In this document: in pieces, positions 1 through 5,446 of the stretch
Layout: every line of letters begins with the position of its first letter
How positions within the stretch are numbered: the stretch's first letter is position 1
From: Cytophagales bacterium
GTDB taxonomy: Bacteria; Bacteroidota; Bacteroidia; Cytophagales; Spirosomataceae
NCBI GenBank assembly: GCA_013205605.1
Contig: JABMMK010000252.1
Coordinates: 1-5,454, forward strand
Direction of reading: 5' to 3'
DNA: 5,454 bases
Notes under the pieces: model-generated
What the model was told of the DNA's origin: nothing
The model's database searches: none
The model's input: the letters and a program-made list of their open reading frames with translations, nothing else
Position numbers and translations under genes: made by a program

Positions 1-131
1 CCATAAATGAAGGAAGCGATGAAATTCCAAATCCACGCAACTTTATGTTGTTTGATCGAATAAAAAACACCCAGAAGTGCTGTGATTATTCCTACATATT
101 CCAAACCATGCGATTGTATGAATTCGATCAT
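1..131 (-). CDS. pnuC: PnuC-like nicotinamide mononucleotide (vitamin) transporter, N-terminal fragment
   Basis: The first 43 codons of a minus-strand gene run off the left edge of the window. The start is ATG at 131-129. It overlaps the TGA stop of nth as ATGA, so the two genes are probably translationally coupled. The visible peptide begins MIEFIQSHGLEYVGIITALL and continues as one hydrophobic helix. A short charged turn (SIKQHK, residues 25-30) follows, then a second helix rich in Trp and aromatic residues (WIWNFIASFIYG). This layout, with SIKQ at the end of helix 1 followed by W-x-W and an I-x-S-x-x-Y pattern, resembles the N-terminus of PnuC transporters. PnuC proteins are inner-membrane facilitators that import nicotinamide riboside or related vitamins for NAD synthesis. 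With only about a quarter of the protein visible, this call rests on pattern resemblance from memory. Another small membrane protein family remains possible. Confidence 0.6.
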   Translation of the reverse strand, partial: MIEFIQSHGLEYVGIITALLGVFYSIKQHKVAWIWNFIASFIY

Positions 132-769
132 TTTATTTTTTCAAAATGGGCGCAAAAATGACTGATTTCGCAAACGTCGCATTTGGGTGTCCTAGCCAAG
201 CATATATATCTTCCATGTAAAATTAACCAATGGTGGGCCACCGGAATGATGTCGTCTGGCAAATGTTTGATAATAGAAAGTTCAACTTTTAGGGGTGTGT
301 TCGCCGTTTTAGGAACAAGGCCCAATCGGCGCGAAACTCTAAAAACATGGGTGTCAACCGCCATGGTGGGCTGGTTGTAGATGACGGAGGCAATTACATT
401 AGCTGTTTTACGGCCCACACCAGGCAAACTTTGTAAATCTTCCATCGTCTCAGGTACTTGCCCGTCAAACGAATCGACCATTCGTTGGCCCAAACCCAAT
501 AAGTGTTTAGCCTTATTATTAGGGTAAGAAACCGACCTGATGTAGGAAAAAATTTCATCTACAGACGATTCTGAAAGCGCCTTTGCGTCCGGAAATCGCT
601 TAAATAGGTTAGGGGTTACTTGGTTGATTCGCTTATCCGTGCATTGTGCTGATAAAACCACAGCCACTAAAAGTTCAAATGGATTTGAATAATGTAGTTC
701 TGTTTCGGCCGTAGGAAATCGGGTCGAAAAGTGCGAAATAAAAGCTTGAAATCGTTCTTTCTTTTGCAT
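128..769 (-). CDS. nth: Endonuclease III (DNA glycosylase/AP lyase)
   Basis: This base-excision repair enzyme removes oxidised pyrimidines from DNA and nicks the abasic site by beta-elimination. With the ATG at 769 it has 213 residues, close to the E. coli length of about 211. Visible hallmarks are the helix-hairpin-helix LPGVGRKTANV (residues 115-125) with the Schiff-base lysine K121, and the catalytic aspartate D139 in VDTHVFRV. The C-terminal [4Fe-4S] ligands C190, C197, C200 and C206 have the exact C-x6-C-x2-C-x5-C spacing. The N-terminal ELHYSNPFELLVAVVLSAQCTDKR is also canonical. The reading frame extends upstream to a TTG at 787. I reject that start because it lies inside a putative -7 promoter box, and MQKKERF is the usual family start. 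The stop overlaps the start of the pnuC-like gene by 4 bases. All key residues are present, so it is probably active. Confidence 0.97.
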   Translation of the reverse strand: MQKKERFQAFISHFSTRFPTAETELHYSNPFELLVAVVLSAQCTDKRINQVTPNLFKRFPDAKALSESSVDEIFSYIRSVSYPNNKAKHLLGLGQRMVDSFDGQVPETMEDLQSLPGVGRKTANVIASVIYNQPTMAVDTHVFRVSRRLGLVPKTANTPLKVELSIIKHLPDDIIPVAHHWLILHGRYICLARTPKCDVCEISHFCAHFEKIK

Positions 770-784
770 CAAATGTGCTTTGAA

Positions 785-792
785 CAAAGGTA
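785..792 (-). promoter_or_regulatory. Putative Bacteroidota-type -7 promoter element for nth
   Basis: On the minus strand this reads TACCTTTG, a perfect match to the Bacteroidota TAnnTTTG -7 consensus. It lies 15 bases upstream of the nth ATG at 769, which would leave a very short leader. I see no clear TTTG -33 element about 19 bases further upstream, so the promoter is incomplete by consensus. If real, nth and the pnuC-like gene have their own start of transcription, separate from the sigma gene upstream. The in-frame TTG at 787-785 falls inside this box and would then be untranslated. Confidence 0.4.
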
Positions 793-818
793 AGAATTAT
801 TTTAAGATAGTTTTCCGT

Positions 819-1031
819 TTAGGAATGTAGGGCCGACTTAGTTTTAGCATAAGCTAAAATAGCCTCTACAGATCGGTTGGAAGGCTCCATGAGGGCCTCT
901 TCCAATTTATCTTTTACCTTTTTAAAGGATGCTAACTCCGAGCATTCTTCAGGATTTAAAAGCTGATCGAGCCCTTCTTTTGGCTCATATAAGATTTTAA
1001 CAAGGTCATTTGGGGTAAAGTTTTGAATCAT
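819..1031 (-). CDS. Small soluble protein encoded downstream of the ECF sigma factor; candidate sigma regulator
   Basis: A 70-residue protein, acidic to neutral and predicted helical. It has no signal peptide or membrane segment, and one cysteine (C30). There is no H-x3-C-x2-C zinc motif of the ZAS anti-sigma type. The N-terminus is MIQNFTPNDLVKILYEP. The C-terminus has a conserved-looking block (PSNRSVEAILAYAKTKSALH, residues 50-69). Its start lies inside the 3' end of the sigma gene, an overlap of 26 bases, so the two are very probably co-transcribed and translationally coupled. From memory, short proteins of this style (MIQNF start, PS-x-x-x-x-x-IL-x-Y/F near the C-terminus) follow ECF sigma genes in many Cytophagales. 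The role as a cytoplasmic anti-sigma or co-regulator is inferred from position. An in-frame GTG at 1037 would add two residues. I prefer ATG at 1031, which has an AAGAGAG purine run just upstream. Confidence 0.75.
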   Translation of the reverse strand: MIQNFTPNDLVKILYEPKEGLDQLLNPEECSELASFKKVKDKLEEALMEPSNRSVEAILAYAKTKSALHS

Positions 1032-1605
1032 AGGCACTCTCTTGTTTTTCCATCATTTTTCTTAGGTTGATCAAGGCATACCTCATCCTCCCTAAGGCCG
1101 TATTTATACTAACTCCTGTTTGTTCGGCAATTTCTTGAAAACTTAATTCCTCGTAATGCCTTAACACTAAAACTTCTTTTTGCTCCTCAGGTAATTTTTT
1201 GATCATCTCCCTAACATGAGCGATCTGATCCGATTTCATTTGCAAATCCTCTGCCGAGTCCTCCGCAAAATCAAAACTGTTAAACACCTTGGATCCATCC
1301 TCTAATACAATCGTAGGATATCTTTTTTCCTTACGAAAATAATCGATGGCTAAATTGTGAGCGATGCGTGCAACCCAAGGTAAAAATTTTCCCTCTTCGT
1401 TGTAACGTCCCGATCTAATCACATCGATCGCTTTAATATACGTTTCTTGAAGTAAATCTTCCGCTACATAACGGTCTTTTACGATCAAGTATATACTGGT
1501 AAATACCTTTGACTTACTACGCTTGACTAATGTCTCAAACGCTTTGTCTTCCCCTTGGATGTACGCTGAAATTAACGCTGCATCGCTAACATGAATTTTA
1601 ATCAT
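1006..1605 (-). CDS. ECF-family RNA polymerase sigma-70 factor
   Basis: A 199-residue alternative sigma factor that directs RNA polymerase to a regulon of its own. Region 2 spans about residues 24-95. It contains the core-binding and -10 recognition segments AEDLLQETYIKAI (48-60) and KFLPWVARIAHNLAIDYFRK (73-92). A linker with acidic stretches (FDFAEDSAEDLQ) follows. Region 4 spans about 134-185: LPEEQKEVLVLRHYEELS, then the helix-turn-helix FQEIAEQTGVSINTALGRMR that reads the -35 region. There is no region 3 or 1.1, as expected for the ECF class. The SINTALGRMRYALINLRK signature is typical of a widespread Bacteroidota ECF lineage. From memory this resembles Bacteroides fragilis EcfO, which is linked to oxidative stress and has a downstream anti-sigma. 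That relationship is not tested here. The gene's 3' end overlaps the small protein at 819-1031. The start is the first ATG of the frame. Confidence 0.93.
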   Translation of the reverse strand: MIKIHVSDAALISAYIQGEDKAFETLVKRSKSKVFTSIYLIVKDRYVAEDLLQETYIKAIDVIRSGRYNEEGKFLPWVARIAHNLAIDYFRKEKRYPTIVLEDGSKVFNSFDFAEDSAEDLQMKSDQIAHVREMIKKLPEEQKEVLVLRHYEELSFQEIAEQTGVSINTALGRMRYALINLRKMMEKQESAYDSKLYPK

Positions 1606-1701
1606 AAATTCTAATTATTGTTAACGTAGAGTTTTATTTCATATTGCGTCTCCTATCGATTTTATTTTGGGCGAATTGATTTTTACTATATTTCGGAGTG
1701 C

Positions 1702-1730
1702 CAAATTAAGTAAAACATTTTAAATTCAAA
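1702..1730 (-). promoter_or_regulatory. Possible promoter of the ECF sigma gene
   Basis: On the minus strand there is a TTTG (1730-1727), a 17-base spacer, then TTAATTTG (1709-1702). This is one mismatch from the Bacteroidota TTTG-N17-23-TAnnTTTG promoter. Transcription would start near 1695, giving a leader of roughly 90 bases before the sigma ATG. AT-rich sequence makes chance matches likely, so this is tentative. Confidence 0.3.
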
Positions 1731-1734
1731 ATGT
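1715..1734. repeat. Short inverted repeat in the divergent promoter region
   Basis: ACATTTT at 1715-1721 is the reverse complement of AAAATGT at 1728-1734, with a 6-base spacer (AAATTC). It overlaps the -33 element of the tentative sigma promoter, where a repressor or activator dimer could act. In sequence this AT-rich it could also be chance. Confidence 0.3.
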
Positions 1735-1791
1735 GTTTGTAAAAATAACAGGTTATTCATCTTGAATTAATCAATATTTAGCACGTAATTA

Positions 1792-1822
1792 TTTAGTAAA
1801 TACGGAAAATCAATTAGTTTTG
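1792..1822 (+). promoter_or_regulatory. Putative Bacteroidota-type promoter of the secreted repeat protein gene
   Basis: TAGTTTTG at 1815-1822 matches the TAnnTTTG -7 consensus exactly. A TTTA at 1792-1795, separated by 19 bases, is a near match to the TTTG -33 element. Transcription would start near 1829, about 17 bases before the ATG at 1846. The short leader is A/T only around the start codon and has no Shine-Dalgarno sequence, as is common for highly expressed Bacteroidota genes. Confidence 0.55.
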
Positions 1823-1845
1823 TCAAAATTTAAAATATTTAATAA

Positions 1846-2472
1846 ATGAAAAATCTACGTTTTTTAGCCGTTTTAGTAACGGTCATTTTATTGTCAACCA
1901 AGACTTTTGCTCAAGTAGCTGCCAATGATGAATTTTCTGGTTCATATAAAATGCAGGAAAATCCTTATGTAAAAGTGTTAAAAGTAAATGTGAAAGAAGG
2001 TAAAGTAATCATCTCTGCTGAAGGTTTACCTGATTCTGAATTAGCAAAAGGTAAAACTGGAGATGAGTTTTTACTTGAGTCAATGAACGCAACGATTACT
2101 TTTACGCGTGATGGAGGCAAAGTGAAAGGATTGAAAATTGACGCTCAAGGCAACTCTTTAATGGGAGAGAAAGAAGGTGCAAGTTCTGCTTCATCTTCCA
2201 TTGATGAATATGCAGCTACGTTCAAGATGGCTGATAACGAGTACGTTAAAAAAATGATGGTGAATGTAAAGGAAGGAAAACTAGTAATTACTTCTGATAC
2301 AAACCCAACAGAGGGTGCGGTTTTAAAGGCATCAATTACTCCTGATGTATTTACAACAGCACTTCAAGGATATGATGCTGATATCATTTTTTCTCGTTCT
2401 GGTGGAAAAGTTAGTTCTGTCAAAATTTCTGTAGCAGGGGGCCAAGTAGTATTGACTGGCGTAAAAGAATAA
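1846..2472 (+). CDS. Secreted protein with two tandem copies of a beta-rich domain (function unknown)
   Basis: A 208-residue protein with a clear Sec signal peptide: MKNLRF, a hydrophobic core of residues 7-17, and likely cleavage near residues 22-23 (TFA or FAQ). The mature part consists of two homologous domains, residues 28-110 and 120-208, joined by a Ser/Ala-rich linker (GASSASSS). Both copies share an opening DE-F/Y-x4-F/Y-KM, then YVK, then VNVKEGK followed by a beta strand. Later they share I-x-F-x-R-x-GGKV and an ending L-x-G-x-KE. The alternating hydrophobic pattern suggests beta-sheet. The order 'aromatic-x-K, V-x-v-k-x-G-K-l-x-i, F-x-R-x-G-K-V' is reminiscent of DUF3471-type domains, small beta-barrels often attached to periplasmic beta-lactamase-like proteins. 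That is a resemblance, not an assignment. There is no lipobox cysteine and no C-terminal sorting domain, so it is probably periplasmic or released. It is a single-gene unit with its own promoter and a strong terminator. Confidence 0.85.
   Translation: MKNLRFLAVLVTVILLSTKTFAQVAANDEFSGSYKMQENPYVKVLKVNVKEGKVIISAEGLPDSELAKGKTGDEFLLESMNATITFTRDGGKVKGLKIDAQGNSLMGEKEGASSASSSIDEYAATFKMADNEYVKKMMVNVKEGKLVITSDTNPTEGAVLKASITPDVFTTALQGYDADIIFSRSGGKVSSVKISVAGGQVVLTGVKE
1927..2175 (+). repeat. First copy of the duplicated domain (residues 28-110)
   Basis: This is protein-level repeat unit 1 of the secreted protein. It aligns with unit 2 at the DE-F/Y opening, the YVK...VNVKEGK block, the F-x-R-x-GGKV block and the terminal L-x-G-x-KE. 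At DNA level the copies have diverged, so the duplication is old and not a recent slippage event. Confidence 0.8.
2203..2469 (+). repeat. Second copy of the duplicated domain (residues 120-208)
   Basis: This is protein-level repeat unit 2, about six residues longer than unit 1. The extra length falls between the VNVKEGK block and the F-x-R-x-GGKV block (around TEGAVLKASITPDVF). The conserved VNVKEGK and GGKV segments are kept, while the middle loop differs and may be the variable functional surface. Confidence 0.8.
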
Positions 2473-2491
2473 GCTAGTATTAGATTAAAAG

Positions 2492-2521
2492 AAAAGAGGC
2501 ACCATTTATGTGCCTCTTTTT
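2492..2521. terminator. Bidirectional rho-independent terminator
   Basis: A perfect 11-bp stem (AAAAGAGGCAC at 2492-2502 pairs with GTGCCTCTTTT at 2510-2520) closes a 7-base loop. It lies 19 bases after the stop of the secreted-protein gene and 18 bases after the stop of the convergent pdxJ. It has a T-run on the plus strand (TTTTT at 2517-2521). On the minus strand the A-run at 2492-2495 becomes TTTT. It can therefore end transcription from both directions. Confidence 0.9.
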
Positions 2522-2538
2522 GTTATATGATGTGTCAC

Positions 2539-3255
2539 TTATTTTAGTTGGCGCTTATACAACTGGATCGTGTTTTCTAATCCATAATATAATGCATCGC
2601 AAATGAGTGCATGGCCAATGGACACCTCATCTAAGGGTGTGACATTTGCCTTGAAATACGCTAAATTTTCTAAACTCAAATCATGGCCCGCATTGACCCC
2701 TAAGCCTAATTGGTGTGCTCTAAAAGCTGCTTTTCGAAAATTTGACACTGCGTCAACCGGATTTTTTTCAAAATTTACTGCATAGGATTCCGTATACAAC
2801 TCCACTCGGTCCGCTCCTGTTGACACCGCCGCCTCAACCATTTCCAAAACAGGATCCACAAAAATAGATACCCGTATACCCGCCTCGCGAAATGGACGAA
2901 TTATTTTGATTAATAAGGCTTGATGTTGGATGGTATCCCAACCATGATTCGAAGTGAGTTGACCTAATGCATCGGGAACTAAGGTCACTTGTTCTGGTTT
3001 AACCGACATAATAAGGTCGATAAAAGATGCCTCAAGCGGATTTCCCTCAATATTAAATTCCGTAGTAACTATTTTTTTTAAGGCATACACATCCGCATAA
3101 CGAATATGTCGCTCGTCTGGCCTTGGATGGACCGTAATGCCATCTGCTCCATAACGTTCACAATCTTTAGCGACGTCCAATACATTTGGATTATCCCCTC
3201 CGCGCGCATTTCGCAAAGTGGCAATTTTATTGATATTGACACTAAGTCTAGTCAT
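2539..3255 (-). CDS. pdxJ: Pyridoxine 5'-phosphate synthase
   Basis: This cytoplasmic enzyme performs the last ring-closing step of DXP-dependent vitamin B6 synthesis. It condenses 1-deoxy-D-xylulose 5-phosphate with 3-amino-2-oxopropyl phosphate to give pyridoxine 5'-phosphate. Its 238 residues form one TIM barrel of normal family length. Recognisable blocks are SVNINKIATLRNARGG (5-20), GADGITVHPRPDERHI (37-51) with H43 and R45, and the strand FNIEGNP with E70. Further along are TLVPDALGQLTSNHGWDT (91-108), GIRVSIFVDP (126-135), GLGVNAGHDL (184-193) with H191, and SIGHALI (212-218). The H/R/E/H positions match the E. coli catalytic set (H45, R47, E72, H193) with an offset of two. The VPD...TSN-x-GWDT block, where E. 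coli has VPEKR...TTEGGLD, is the variant I associate with Bacteroidota. The gene follows asd by 30 bases and ends just before the bidirectional terminator, so it is probably last in its operon. Confidence 0.97.
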   Translation of the reverse strand: MTRLSVNINKIATLRNARGGDNPNVLDVAKDCERYGADGITVHPRPDERHIRYADVYALKKIVTTEFNIEGNPLEASFIDLIMSVKPEQVTLVPDALGQLTSNHGWDTIQHQALLIKIIRPFREAGIRVSIFVDPVLEMVEAAVSTGADRVELYTESYAVNFEKNPVDAVSNFRKAAFRAHQLGLGVNAGHDLSLENLAYFKANVTPLDEVSIGHALICDALYYGLENTIQLYKRQLK

Positions 3256-3285
3256 AGCCTAAAATAAGATTGCTTATTCTGTAAA

Positions 3286-4278
3286 TTAAATCAACTGGTT
3301 TTTTGCCAAATATTCTGCGATTTGAATCGCATTGGTCGCCGCTCCTTTACGTAAATTATCAGCTACGATCCACAAGTTTAATGTATTTTTTTGACTCTCA
3401 TCCCTGCGAATTCTGCCCACAAAAACTTCATCTTTTCCGTGTGCGGTAATTGGCATTGGATATAAAAAATTCTTTGGATCATCTTGAACGATTACCCCTT
3501 CCTCATTTTCTAATATGCTTCGCACTTCTGCCAAATCAAAATCATGTTCAAATTCAATGTTAACCGCCTCCGAATGGCCACCAATCGTAGGTACACGTAC
3601 GGTCGTAGCGGTAACCTGAATCGAATCATCCATCATGATTTTCTTGGTTTCCAAGATCATTTTCATCTCTTCCTTCGTGTATCCGTTGTCTAAGAAAACA
3701 TCGATATGGGGCAATACGTTTAGATCAATTTTATGTGGATAAACACGGGTTATATTTTCTTTTCCTGCTCGTTCGTCAAACAATTGATCCACGGCAGCTT
3801 TTCCAGTACCTGTAACCGATTGATACGTCGAAACCACCACACGTTTAATGGTATATTTTTTATGCAATGGATTTAAAATGACAACCATTTGAATGGTTGA
3901 ACAATTTGGGTTGGCAATAATTTTATCCTCCTTAGTTAAGGTATAGGCATTAATTTCAGGTACCACTAATTTTTTGGTGGGATCCATACGCCATGCGGAT
4001 GAATTATCGACCACCGTTATTCCTGCCGCGGCAAATTTGGGTGCCACCTCTAAAGAAGTACTCCCGCCTGCTGAAAAAATAGCTACATCAGGCTTCATGG
4101 CGATGGCCGTTTCATAGCCAACGACCGTGTAATCAATGCCCTTGAAATTCACTTTTTTACCGATAGAACGCTCGGAGGCAACTGGTATAATTTCAGTTAC
4201 CGGAAAATTTCTTTCTGCTAATACTTTTAAAATTTCACCGCCTACTAATCCTGTGGCGCCAACAATCGCAACTTTCAT
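3286..4278 (-). CDS. asd: Aspartate-semialdehyde dehydrogenase
   Basis: This enzyme reduces aspartyl phosphate to aspartate 4-semialdehyde with NADPH. That is the shared branch-point step towards lysine/diaminopimelate, threonine and methionine. Its 330 residues match the shorter, Gram-positive-like form of the family. The N-terminal Rossmann motif is VAIVGATGLVGGEIL (3-17). SAGGSTS (69-75) and VVDNSSAWRMD (89-99) line the cofactor and substrate sites. NPNCSTIQMV (123-132) carries the catalytic thiol C126. Q153 lies in the STYQSVTGTG block. RVPTIGGHSEAVNIEF (228-243) holds substrate-binding R228 and the acid/base H235. DNLRKGAATNAIQIAEYL (307-324) is the conserved C-terminal helix. It starts 12 bases after the stop of the 166-residue gene and is followed by pdxJ, suggesting one transcript. 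No separate promoter is evident in the 12-base gap. Confidence 0.97.
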   Translation of the reverse strand: MKVAIVGATGLVGGEILKVLAERNFPVTEIIPVASERSIGKKVNFKGIDYTVVGYETAIAMKPDVAIFSAGGSTSLEVAPKFAAAGITVVDNSSAWRMDPTKKLVVPEINAYTLTKEDKIIANPNCSTIQMVVILNPLHKKYTIKRVVVSTYQSVTGTGKAAVDQLFDERAGKENITRVYPHKIDLNVLPHIDVFLDNGYTKEEMKMILETKKIMMDDSIQVTATTVRVPTIGGHSEAVNIEFEHDFDLAEVRSILENEEGVIVQDDPKNFLYPMPITAHGKDEVFVGRIRRDESQKNTLNLWIVADNLRKGAATNAIQIAEYLAKNQLI

Positions 4279-4290
4279 TTTTTATTCCAA

Positions 4291-4791
4291 TTAAAATTTA
4301 TAATTCCAAACTAAACCCACCGTTGGCCCAAATCGATCATCCGGTGCATATTTTAAACTTATTTTTGAACCATCAGTGGCCAACTCATTATACCGATTTA
4401 GCGCACGCCTAAAATGGCGAACACTGACAGAACCCAAATATAAATTGGCCACCGCAGATCCTCCCACCACAGACCAATAAAAACCATCTGACACCGCATC
4501 CTTATTTAATAAGGTATAAAAAGAAAGGATCGCCGTAATTCCAGATATCCATTTAATGTTATTTTGCTGCCTTTTGTAAATCAAAAACTCCCTACTGACA
4601 AAAGGATCTTGAGCCTCCAAAAGTGGTATCTGCAATGCAAGCGGATTGTCAATAAGTTGGCGCTTATACGCAAACTGTTTTCTAAATCCAGTTTGAGTTT
4701 CAACGATTGGGAATAATTCTTTTCTCACTTCTTTTTGACCTAAAATAGGCCCTGAAAGTATAATAAAGAATAACAATAGTTTCGACTTCAC
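4291..4791 (-). CDS. Exported/membrane protein of unknown function upstream of asd
   Basis: A 166-residue protein I do not recognise. It starts at a GTG (4791-4789). An in-frame TAA lies two codons upstream, so no earlier start is possible. The N-terminus is a good signal peptide (MKSKLLLFFIILSGPILG, likely cleaved before QKE) with no lipobox cysteine. A polar region of about 60 residues follows, then two hydrophobic segments at roughly 81-96 and 104-122. Next comes a basic amphipathic stretch HFRRALNRYN (126-135), then a beta-like tail ending in VGLVWNYKF. The H-x3-A-x3-YN motif after hydrophobic segments occurs, from memory, in several Bacteroidota envelope proteins of unknown role. The terminal Phe is compatible with outer-membrane association, but the protein is too short for a convincing barrel. 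The 12-base gap to asd suggests co-transcription. No functional link to lysine or B6 metabolism can be read from the sequence. Confidence 0.8.
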   Translation of the reverse strand: MKSKLLLFFIILSGPILGQKEVRKELFPIVETQTGFRKQFAYKRQLIDNPLALQIPLLEAQDPFVSREFLIYKRQQNNIKWISGITAILSFYTLLNKDAVSDGFYWSVVGGSAVANLYLGSVSVRHFRRALNRYNELATDGSKISLKYAPDDRFGPTVGLVWNYKF

Positions 4792-4861
4792 TGGTTAAAG
4801 ATTATTTAATCCCATAAAATTAGGGCTTAAATTTTGAATAGGAATCTTTTTTTTGAATAAA

Positions 4862-5446
4862 TCAACGAAATCGATAGGTCGATAAAGGCGTGATGGCAAA
4901 ATCTAGGGCCACATCAAAGGGATTTAAGTCTTCAATCGGCTCGATGGGCTCATTAAGTGAAAGGCCAATTTTAATTACATCGGGTTTTGCCTGAGCTAAA
5001 AAGCGGTCATAAAACCCTTTTCCATATCCGACACGATGTCCTTGCGTGTCCAAGGCCAGTAAGGGAATAAAAATGACATCGATATCTGTCGGATCTAATC
5101 GGACCGAAGTTTCTTCCTTAGGTTCCAAAATTCCCCAATCTGATACTAAGAATGTAGATTTTTTATCGGTCAAATAAGGAATTAATTGGCTTGTATTTTT
5201 CTGAACTCTCGGAAAAATTAATTGATGATAATAAGGCTCATTGATTAAAATGGCATGAATAGGCGATGTGATAACCTCCCGCTGATGTTCTATGCTATGA
5301 AAACTCATCAGCATCAAATTTCTTGGCAATGGATTTATGAATTCAATAATTTGATTTACTAATTGGACATTTTTTAATTCAAAATCTTGCTGAGTCCAGC
5401 TTTTTCTTTCCGCCAATGCCTTTTCTCTAATGTCAGATTTTTTCAT
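4862..5446 (-). CDS. 5-formyltetrahydrofolate cyclo-ligase (5,10-methenyltetrahydrofolate synthetase)
   Basis: This cytoplasmic enzyme uses ATP to convert 5-formyltetrahydrofolate to 5,10-methenyltetrahydrofolate, returning the storage or inhibitory form to the one-carbon pool. Its 194 residues match the family length. The N-terminal K-x3-R block (KKSDIREKALAERKS) belongs to the ATP site. The central strand is LIFPRV (76-81), followed by SDWGILEP (102-109). The diagnostic C-terminal signature is IPLLALDTQGHRVGYGKGFYDRFL (127-150), with the glycine-rich phosphate-binding loop GYGKGFYD. It then ends in the IGLSLNEP...DVALDFAITP pattern typical of the family. The E. coli homologue is ygfA (fau). 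The start is ATG at 5446, eight bases from the window edge, so its upstream context is not visible. A 70-base gap separates it from the next gene downstream, which leaves open whether they share a transcript. Confidence 0.94.
   Translation of the reverse strand: MKKSDIREKALAERKSWTQQDFELKNVQLVNQIIEFINPLPRNLMLMSFHSIEHQREVITSPIHAILINEPYYHQLIFPRVQKNTSQLIPYLTDKKSTFLVSDWGILEPKEETSVRLDPTDIDVIFIPLLALDTQGHRVGYGKGFYDRFLAQAKPDVIKIGLSLNEPIEPIEDLNPFDVALDFAITPLSTYRFR

Larger units (their letters stand above)
1606..1845. other. AT-rich divergent intergenic region between the sigma gene and the secreted-protein gene
   Basis: This 240-bp stretch separates two divergent genes. It contains no credible reading frame or RNA gene. 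It holds one good plus-strand promoter candidate near 1792-1822, a weaker minus-strand candidate at 1702-1730, and a 7-bp inverted repeat (1715-1721 and 1728-1734) overlapping the latter. It is the longest gene-free stretch in the window. Its length and two promoters fit a control region for both neighbours. Confidence 0.7.

Noticed and set aside
183..380. Plus-strand open frame of 65 codons
   Set aside because: It lies wholly antisense to nth, whose catalytic and iron-sulphur motifs make the minus-strand reading certain. The peptide shows no recognisable domain or start signal.
770..787. N-terminal extension of nth to TTG at 787 (six extra residues)
   Set aside because: The TTG falls in a putative -7 promoter box, and the ATG at 769 gives the usual family N-terminus and length.
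1032..1037. GTG start adding two residues to the small protein downstream of the sigma factor
   Set aside because: The ATG at 1031 gives the expected MIQNF start and has a purine-rich stretch at a suitable distance. The GTG remains possible but is less likely.
1606..1845. Possible small RNA or riboswitch in the long divergent intergenic region
   Set aside because: Apart from one short AT-rich inverted repeat I see no stable GC-containing stem, terminator or conserved riboswitch core. Promoter elements account for the region adequately.
2603..2785. Plus-strand open frame of 60 codons
   Set aside because: It is antisense to pdxJ and is explained as a shadow of its codon pattern. No promoter or recognisable domain was seen.
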